DNA of 64,000 bases, taken from NCBI GenBank assembly GCA_903813345.2, contig CAIIXF020000006.1:26109936-26173935 (forward strand), read 5' to 3'. Numbering within the stretch: position 1 is the first letter of the stretch; each line of letters opens with the position of its first letter. The notes beneath the pieces were generated by a model. The model did not search any database. It saw nothing but the letters and a program-made list of their open reading frames with translations, and was not told where the DNA came from. This DNA comes from Owenia fusiformis. Lineage: Eukaryota; Annelida; Polychaeta; Sabellida; Oweniidae. Below are positions 56,759 to 64,000 of this stretch, piece by piece. The position numbers and the translations under genes are program-made.

Positions 56759-58645
56759 TTATTCATTTTCACTGTCACTCAGTTCACTGTCAGTAGCAGG
56801 AATAATTCTGTTTGCTGTTGCAGCATCCATGATTTTGGGAGCCTTGGTCTTGCGCAACAACATAGTATGGTGTCTTGCAATTCCCAAGTACCAAAGCACA
56901 GATGCCACATGGGCACAGCAACCAACAGTACGTTGGCCAGTCTTGCACTGACAGTTCCAGGCTTTAATTGGATCCACACCATTCTCATACTGTATCCACA
57001 ATTGGTACTTAGTAGCACCAATGAACCTGTAGTGGATCTTAATACGGATCAGGTCATCAGCATCAGAATGCACACTAAGCTCGTATGCCCCATCCTCAGT
57101 GAAGTGTTGCTCAGTGTATACGGGAGCCTGTTTTAATTGGTACACCCCGAATGTGATACCTCTGAGATATGGAATTTTTTCTGCATCTTTATTCGATTTT
57201 CACACTTTTGCATTTGATTACAACCATTCGATATTCCACTCTATTAAAATGATTCGAAACACGTAATAAATTTGTTTGTTTTTGCACATTTATATTTGAT
57301 TTATGTACCTATATATGCGGTAAATGCACTTGTATATGCGGTTTATGTTATTCAGTGTTTGGTAAAATATCACATATTTAAGTCCATGTAAACACACGAA
57401 CAAAGACAGTTGACACATATATTTAGAACACGCATCAAATACAAATACACTTTAGAACCAAACAATGTTCATTTACCGAACAAGCATAGAGTAGAAAATA
57501 GCACGGACATATAGTGACTTACCCCACATAATTAATGACATGTTTCGAATAAAATGATGTGGGGTAAGTCACGTGACTTACCCCACATAAATGACACATG
57601 CTGCATGTAGCATAAAACCATTCGGTAAATCACGTGACCAGTGACGTAGAAATTTCAAAATGGATGAAACTAGCGAGGAAAAAGAATTTGAATACGATTC
57701 ATATTCACAATTCAGAGAGGAAATTGAGAAGTTATTAGATCATTACAACAGGCATGAGGCTACATAACTTAGCGATCCTTTCTTAATAGAAGATACGTTT
57801 TTTGATTGGAGAATCACACCAGAGCTCTTTGAATATATAGATGGCGCAAGTCACATGGTCGAAGTCACGTGACTTACCCCACATCAAATCAGTGAACAAT
57901 GGCGGTTTATATAAAATCATTTGGTAAGTCACGTGACTTACCCCACAAATGAATATGTTTAGCACAAATGAATATATTTACCCAATACGAATGGTACTTG
58001 GCATCGCACATATTTAAAATACTTATCAAATTAATATTTCATCGGGTCGAATACGCTTTTGAAGCATCTTACATATTTGTTGTGTAAGACAGTCAATTAT
58101 ATGTGGGATAGTAGGTACCATTTGTTGTAACTGGTTTTGTTTATGTTCGGTTTAACTTACTCCGTGGGGTAAAAACCGAAGATATTAATGTTACGAATAT
58201 TGATGCAATAAATACAAGTACTGAGATACTCTTCAGTGAGTCTGGGGAAGTCGAGCACTGCATCCGACGCATCTATTTTGGTCCACTCTTTCCGAGGAGG
58301 CATATCCTTGACACGCTCATACAACTCATTCACACTTTCTTGCTTCCTCAACAACATTGCCCTTGCTACATTAACATCCTCAGGCACACTGTTAACAATC
58401 GTACCACGAAACGCATATAGAGTTGCAGACACAATCTTGACCAATCTTTCGAGTTTTCTCACATGCTTACAATTCAGTACATCATCCAACATCTTCCATT
58501 TCTTCAGCCTTCCATGGTAACTTTCAACTACCCATCGCATTTTGGTTACAATTCTGCTACTGTTTGCGTCTTTGCAACTGAGCTGCTTTTCACTGGGTTT
58601 TAGAAATGAGGGTAGCTTGCACTCATATCTCCAAAGTATTAACAA
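56759..58645 (-). pseudogene. DDE transposase with C-terminal SWIM zinc finger, split by an insertion
   Basis: Upstream part (58645-58229, minus): KQLSCKDANSSRIVTKMRWV followed by VESYHGRLKKWKML carries the final DDE glutamate context of DDE_Tnp_4-type transposases, followed by DFPRLTEEYL. Downstream part (57169-56759): LRGITFGVYQLKQA, FTEDGAYELSVHSD, YQLWIQYENGVDPIKAWN, then the SWIM finger CQCKTGQRTVGCCAH (CxC...CxH) and SVLWYLGIARH, ending in an acidic SDSENE tail. The two parts join in frame across the 8-bp sequence TATCTCAG, which is present at both edges of the 1,051-bp insert. I know this DDE+SWIM architecture from many invertebrate transposase-like proteins (Harbinger/ISL2EU-like by my judgement). 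The N-terminal two thirds is missing. Confidence 0.8.
57170..58220. mobile_element. 1,051-bp insertion with 8-bp target duplication
   Basis: CTGAGATA occurs at 57162-57169 and 58221-58228 on the plus strand, directly outside. The ends are imperfectly inverted (TTCTGCATCTTTATTCG vs TATTGCATCAATATTCG). Inside, GTGACTTACCCCACAT and its inverse recur at about 57515, 57558-57595, 57866 and 57928, pairing through CACGTG centres. A plus-strand frame at 57660-57767 encodes 35 residues (MDETSEEKEFEYDSYSQF...), acidic, unassigned. An 8-bp duplication fits the hAT superfamily, but the termini are not typical. Confidence 0.72.
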
Positions 58646-59217
58646 TCCGATGAAACATTAAATGCTAAGATTTGAACATCATGCTCTTGATGCAGAACAT
58701 ATAGTGTTTTACTTTAAATCGAATATGTTTATAATCATATCATATGACATTAATGATTGACATAAATGATTTCATGATTATATGGAGATCTTCCCTTGAT
58801 ATACACGTATTTTCAGAAATACTTTTTATCGTTGGTAGAAAACGGTAGATCTAACGTACTCTGGAAAATGCCCCTGTCGTAAATTGTGTTTTAACCGTTA
58901 CTTTTAATTACCTTTAACTGCTTAGTTTCATCCTTGGTCAGAGGGAAGAAGGGTATTTCGATTCTTTTTATTTATGAGCTTAAGCGAAGTGATCGCATGC
59001 CTATATGTAATTCATGTGCCGCTTTGACATCTTTTTTTATAAGTAATAGTGTAACACATTATGTTTAATGTAACAGTTCTCAAACTAAAATAATGCCGGA
59101 AAAAAGACTGAAGCTATATCTTAGCGCATTGTCTTTTGTATGATTTTTAAGAGGATGCAATGGCCATAAAATCGCCACTCTGTTGTATTCGTTTTAAAGT
59201 ACAAACACGTAATTTTT
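58646..59217. other. Intergenic, no gene recognised
   Basis: AT-rich flank of the split transposase. Earlier transposase exons were not found here. Confidence 0.4.
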
Positions 59218-59298
59218 TACCCTGCGCGCATAGTCTAGTTATATACTGAAGACGAAGCTCTATTTTAAGGAGTGAAGTTGAACGAATGCAAAGGGTAC
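59218..59298. mobile_element. 82-bp dispersed element, copy 2
   Basis: TACCCTGCGCGCATAGTCTA ... GCAAAGGGTA matches 4241-4322 in the same orientation with about 10 differences. Confidence 0.6.
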
Positions 59299-59361
59299 TA
59301 ATTTTTCATTCCTTCATTCTGGCAACCATGAGACATTCCAATAGCGCACATGAATCGGGAC

Positions 59362-59790
59362 ATGAATAGTCTGACAACGGTAAAGTCAGATACCGTTGTC
59401 ACAAATAGCGGACATAACCGTTGCTTCAACTCTTCAATCACTTCGGTTTATCATTTCATTGGACTTTATCGTCGCTAATTCTGTGCATGTATTAAGCTAT
59501 TATTATGATGGAAATCCCAATTCCGATCAAACTGGGTCTTTGATTGCCACAATATAGCGTCTTCGATATAGTCAAAGACAACGGAATCGGGATTTGAAAA
59601 TCATTTACAAAGACAACGGCATATGGTAACGCAGAGTCCGTCGTACCGTATCTCATTTTAATCAGTTAAATTAAGACTTTATTTCGATGGTAGAACATTA
59701 TTAATTGTGGCAATGAGTTTAAAAATACTTTGTGTGTTGTTCCAAAGGTATTGCTTATTAAACATACAGTTCATGAAAATATAATCAATA
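59362..59790. mobile_element. MITE copy 2 (inverted relative to 26033), one end lost
   Basis: TGAATAGTCTGACAACGG, ATACCGTTGTCACAAAT, CGTCGCTAATTCTGTGCATG and AACATACAGTTCATGAAAAT follow the reverse complement of 26033-26553. The distal inverted repeat is missing after about 59790. Confidence 0.75.
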
Positions 59791-59889
59791 TATTATATAA
59801 TTATATATGATTCCATATGTGAATAGCAAATATGACGTAAATAAAGGGATTACAAGCTTTATACCTGTTCTTATCTACTGTAAAGAAAC

Positions 59890-60010
59890 GTATACCCGTT
59901 TTTTGGGGTACCCGGTTTTTTCGACCGGGTACTCTATTCGATCGGGTACCGGGTACCAAACTTGAACCCAGCATGGAGGATTTAGTACCCGGTACCCGGT
60001 ACCCGGTTTT
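59890..60010. repeat. GGTACCCGG-rich patch
   Basis: GGGTACCCGGTTTTT, CGGGTACCGGGTACC and GGTACCCGGTACCCGGTTTT crowd into about 120 bp. This is a short palindromic-word repeat adjoining the dispersed repeat at 60024. Confidence 0.6.
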
Positions 60011-60023
60011 TTCTACAAACCCT

Positions 60024-60840
60024 GTACAAATTAATAACGATATTTTATTAAAGACCCGACTATCTTCTTAAGAAGGTCTGGTTATTGTTTTCGTAAGCGT
60101 TCGATGGAGAGATTCGGGTAAAGCATTTTGAACTTTCTCTCATTTTTATCTCTATGCCGATATTCCATCTTACATACTATGCCACCCCATTCTCTTTATA
60201 TGAGTGACAAACCATTCCCATTTAAACTCGTAATAGCTTCAGTACCATGTTTTCATTAAAACACGCTACAAAGAACATGAGGGTAACTTGACCCAATTAA
60301 TATACTTATGTTAAATTTGAACGGAACGAGGAAAATAAAGAGCTAGAAGCTCACAAACATTAACACTGCACTGGATGATTGTTGTCGACCTAGAATAGGA
60401 ATCGCATAGAGTCATGAGAGTATCAATTGAAGGATATGTACACTCGATCATTGTGTCTAGATTGATAACGTTGATTAGGAGGTCATTTTAACCAAGGACT
60501 CAATACCCTTTACTAGATTCATTGGGTCACACTCCTCTGAGGACCTCAAATGATTCTGGGGTTGTACTTACCTTAAAATTATGAAGTTATAGCTTCCGAA
60601 TTCGACTGCATCCTCCATCAGTAACGTTCTGGTTGACTTCCCGTTATTTTAAGGTAAGTAAAAGAGGAATCCACGGTCATAAGTTTAGAGCTTACAGATG
60701 AACATATTTGGTACAAATAGTTTAAATTGTTGGAAACATTCTTGAGATCTTTTAAAATTCCATGCCATTGTTCCCATAACAACACAAAACTATGGATACC
60801 AAACAAAATACTGATTATTTTCAAAATAATGCCACTTCCG
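60024..60840 (+). repeat. About 815-bp dispersed repeat, copy 2
   Basis: Same order of words as 29137-29955, including GACTATCTTCTTAAGAAGG and ACCTCAAATGATTCTGGGG. Small indels differ, and TACTGATTATTTTCAAAA is inserted near the right end. Confidence 0.85.
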
Positions 60841-60844
60841 TTTT

Positions 60845-61675
60845 TACCTCCGTGTATCCATAGCGCTACTTCATCAAAGCACAAAGGATTTCCTATTAAC
60901 TAAATAATCTAAATAAATGTTTCCCTACAAGTAAGATCCCCGAGATTAAAGATTTATATCTACAGATCTATGATGTTATTATCTAAAAAATAGTTTTTTT
61001 TATCTTTTATCTGCATCAATTTATTTATTACATTAAACGCACCAATTTCCAAAAGTCCTACGCATCTGTTCGAAATTGATCAAAACGCCCCGTTCTCTTT
61101 GGATCTATCCACCTTATCTATACACGTTTGTAGTCATAGACTCTGCTGGGCGTTTTGGAAGGCAACGGGGCGTTTTGGCACAATTTTACAGCACTTTGAA
61201 TAACATGCTTCAGATTTGGCCATCATCGCGCTGCAATTGCCATTGTCCTGAGGTCATTCTTATAGGCAAAGGCCGATAGGAATTATTTTAAAATAAAGAT
61301 GGCATGGTGGTCGAGCTTTGTTTATTTAGAAAAAGATAATACTGAATTCTGTTGGTGCTGCCATCTTTATATCGACCCAGAACCTATGGTCATTCTTATA
61401 TACTCTATCTCTGCCATATCCCCACAGGTAGGGATATTTCAGATGATGAGTACAGGTTTCCCGACAGGGGGCAATAGTGGCCACTGGGGCATGTTCTTTA
61501 AAGTACTGTAACATTGTTACAGTACTTTACAACTATCAATCTGATGGTCATGAAATAATGTAGGCTGGTAGCAAACTGAATGATGTACAAAAGTGCAAAA
61601 TATCAAGGAGTTATTTTTTAAAATGACAAAGATATGAGGAAAATGGTATTAGGGTTTCCATTTTTTGACCACCCT
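60845..61675. other. Intergenic, no gene recognised
   Basis: Only short frames. Near 61505 GTACTGTAACA/TGTTACAGTAC forms a small perfect hairpin. Confidence 0.4.
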
Positions 61676-61679
61676 GTGT

Positions 61680-63723
61680 ACATACCTGCCAACCTACCGT
61701 ATTTTTACGGGAATCTACCGTAAATTTTCGTTTTTCCGTAAAAAAATGACAAACTACCGTAAGAAAATGCCATTTTTTCCGTAAAAACGCCCGTAAAAAA
61801 ATCTACCGTATTTTTTCCGAAATCTACCGTAAATATTTTTTTAAAAACTCGTTTTTTCCATGAAAACGGCCGTAAATTCTACCGTAAATTTTAGAAAATC
61901 TACCGTAAATGTTTGAAAATCTACCGTATTTCTGCTAAAATCAACAGTATTTTGTTCAAACTACCGTAAAATCTCCCGTTTTTGTTTGGAAATGCTTAAA
62001 ATTGAAGTCTTTCTGTACTGTCCCTGTAATAACCTTTACCAAACCGAATATAAGGTATCGGCAGGATATTGAATCGATTCAAAATTCTAAATCACATTCC
62101 CCGTCCGGGAAAGTCCATGAAGTTCGTAAACAGACCGCAGAACGTTGTAGCTACCTTTATTCAGTTCGCACACAGTTTAAAACCGATTCGGCAACGTTTT
62201 GCAGAACGCAGAGACAACTGTTTCTGGTGTGATAGCTATTTTTGTTAATTCGTTCATAAGCAGTTTTTAATACGTTCATCTCGTCTTTATTCCGTCTGCA
62301 GTACGTTGGTATCAAGTTTAGATGGGGTTAAATTGTGCGTTCGTCTGGTCTACACAACGTAACCAAGCAGTTCAATCACGTCCTTAATCAGTTTAAACCA
62401 GTTGACAATTAGTTGTACTTCGTTCTCAATACGTCCTTATATGTTACTGAATTATCCACCAAATTTCCATACGGTTGAACTCGTTCTAAAATAGTAAACA
62501 TCGTGTCCCTAATCCGTGCAGAACGCATTTATTTTTTTCGGTCGAGTTGGGTCTGTCTACGAACAGAATGAACGAGCTACAAACGGACTAGATTGGGGTA
62601 CTCACGGCTGCAATTTACGCCTGACTACACAAGGTCGTAATACGTCCCTAGTAGCTTTGAAGTACGACACTTCCGTTCGTAGTGTGTCCCCAGTGCGCCC
62701 AGGTCGTCTTAAGTACGTTATCACTCGTGCTGATTGCAGAACGTGACGATCACCAGAAAATTTTGAGCATGCTCTAAGTTCTGGAGGACCTACTCGTTCA
62801 AGTAGTTTCATGAAGTTTGTAACAGATCCCAAACGGTTCTTAGTGGGTTCTTAGTACGTCAAATCCGTTCGTGCACAGTTTAAGCCCGTTTTCGAGAACG
62901 TAGTGAGAAGTAGTTTGGTGTGATAACAGGGTTAACATACTGTTTTATTCATTAGTTTTTTAGAAATCTACCGCAAAAACTACCGCATTTTTTCAAAATC
63001 TAACGCAAAACTACTGCATTTTTTCAATTTTTTGCGCAAAACTAGTTTTTTTAAAATCTACCGCAAAAACTACCGCATTTTTTCAAAATCTACCGTAAAA
63101 GTACGCATCTTTTGCATATCTTCCGCAAAAGTACCCGTTTTTCAAAAAATTACCGTAAAAACTACCGCATTTTTTCGAAATCTACCGTAAAACTACAGCA
63201 TTTTTTCAAAATCTTCCACAAAACTACCGGTTTTTAAAAAACCACCGTAAAAACTACCGCATTTTTTCAAAATCTACCGTAAAACTACCGCATTTTTTCA
63301 GAATCTTCCGCAAAACTACCGATTTTTCAAAAAACTACCGTAAAAACTACCGTATTTTAAAAAATCTACCGTAAAACTACCGCATTTTTTCTAAATCCTC
63401 TGTAAAACTACCGCTTTTTTAAAATTTCTACCGCAAAATTACACTTTTTCCAAAAATCTACCCCAAACCTCTGAAACTACAGTATTTTTTAAAAATCTAC
63501 CGCAAAAACTACCGTTTTTTAAAAAATTTCCCGCAAAAACTACCGTATTTTCTAAATCTACCGCAAAAACTACCGTTTTTTTTACAAATCTACCGCAAAA
63601 ACTACCGGATTTTTGTTGAAAAATACCGTAAAATCTACCGCATTTTGAAAAAATCTACCGCAAAAATACAGCAATTTTAAAAAAATCTACCGCAAAATTT
63701 TGGTCTTAGGTTGGCAGGTATGT
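61680..63723. mobile_element. 2-kb element of CTACCG(T/C)AAAA words with inverted ends
   Basis: ACATACCTGCCAACCT at the left and AGGTTGGCAGGTATGT at the right are inverted termini. From 61690 to 61980 and from 62955 to 63705 the sequence is an irregular array of CTACCGTAAAA/CTACCGCATTTTTTC words. The centre (about 62000-62940) is less AT-rich, with different quasi-repeats (GTTCGTAAACAG, CAGTACGTT, AGTACGTC, TACGTCC). TGTA may be a 4-bp duplication. No coding frame over 80 codons is convincing. Confidence 0.65.
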
Positions 63724-63878
63724 GTATATATCCTTTTCTTTATACTAGTATTGTTTTAGAAAACACATCAGACACTTCTTTTGTTCTTGGTATCATATGT
63801 TCGGAATGAAATGAAACATCTATCCGAACCTCATAAAAACGACAAAACGACACAAACTTGTGTTTGGGTCTCTCAATA

Positions 63879-63965
63879 TTGTAATTGTACAGAGGATGTG
63901 AATGAAATAAAATATTTATCGTTTGTAATTGTACAGAGGATGTGAATGAAATAAAATATTTATCG
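63879..63965 (+). repeat. 44-bp tandem duplication with AATAAA
   Basis: TTGTAATTGTACAGAGGATG plus TGAATGAAATAAAATATTTA (and TCG) occurs twice in a row. Each copy carries AATAAA. This could be the 3' end of a retroelement or a transcript; nothing upstream decides. Confidence 0.75.
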
Positions 63966-64000
63966 TAATTTTTATCTAATTTGGGGGGGGGGGGTTCACT

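Noticed and set aside
56741-57136. 131-codon plus-strand frame
   Set aside because: It is the antisense of the SWIM-finger coding part, whose cysteine pattern fixes the minus strand as coding.

Overview
This window reads as nuclear DNA of an invertebrate animal, probably marine. It is AT-rich. The genes are split by GT-AG introns, and I see no operons or bacterial ribosome-binding sites. It carries laminin-G-like, collagen-like and rhodopsin-type GPCR genes and is saturated with DNA transposons, foldback repeats and a LINE. Nothing in the sequence fixes the phylum.

Layout. (1) 0-3.7 kb, minus strand: four exons of a secreted or surface protein with two tandem laminin-G/concanavalin-A-like domains. 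The gene runs off the left edge, and an intron holds a 93-bp minisatellite with a MITE inside it. (2) 5-25.3 kb, plus strand: a three-member gene family. It comprises a decayed copy (about 5.0-6.0 kb), an intact 74-residue secreted peptide precursor with two RVKR sites (8.09-8.31 kb), and a 1208-residue secreted collagen-like protein (21.3-24.9 kb). All three have a similar short untranslated first exon, a similar exon-2 leader, signal peptide and F-x-x-R repeat. The last two also share a 3' segment. The presumed 10-kb intron of the collagen-like member holds three long foldbacks, a Tc1-like element with two younger insertions, and another inverted-repeat element. (3) 25.4-51 kb has no convincing host gene. 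It holds MITEs, a PIF/Harbinger element with an exact 3-bp target duplication (itself carrying a 1.8-kb LTR-like insertion), and a broken L1/Tx1-type LINE. (4) 51.3-54.6 kb, plus strand: an orphan class A GPCR whose C-terminal tail runs into a 21-bp-unit minisatellite. (5) 55-64 kb: a TA-flanked inverted-repeat element, a DDE-SWIM transposase gene split by a 1,051-bp insertion with an 8-bp target duplication, repeats shared with the 4, 26 and 29 kb regions, and a 2-kb element built of CTACCG(T/C)AAAA words.

The least familiar system is the peptide/collagen-like family. A small furin-type precursor and a giant interrupted-collagen protein appear to be paralogues, with the collagen part grown as a minisatellite between shared 5' and 3' parts. 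The second is an array of about nine units rich in nuclear-receptor-type AGGTCA half-sites inside a repeat at 17.8-19.2 kb. Insertion order can be read at several nested sites because target duplications restore an open frame or flanking repeat. All domain and family calls are from reading the sequence; no search was run.
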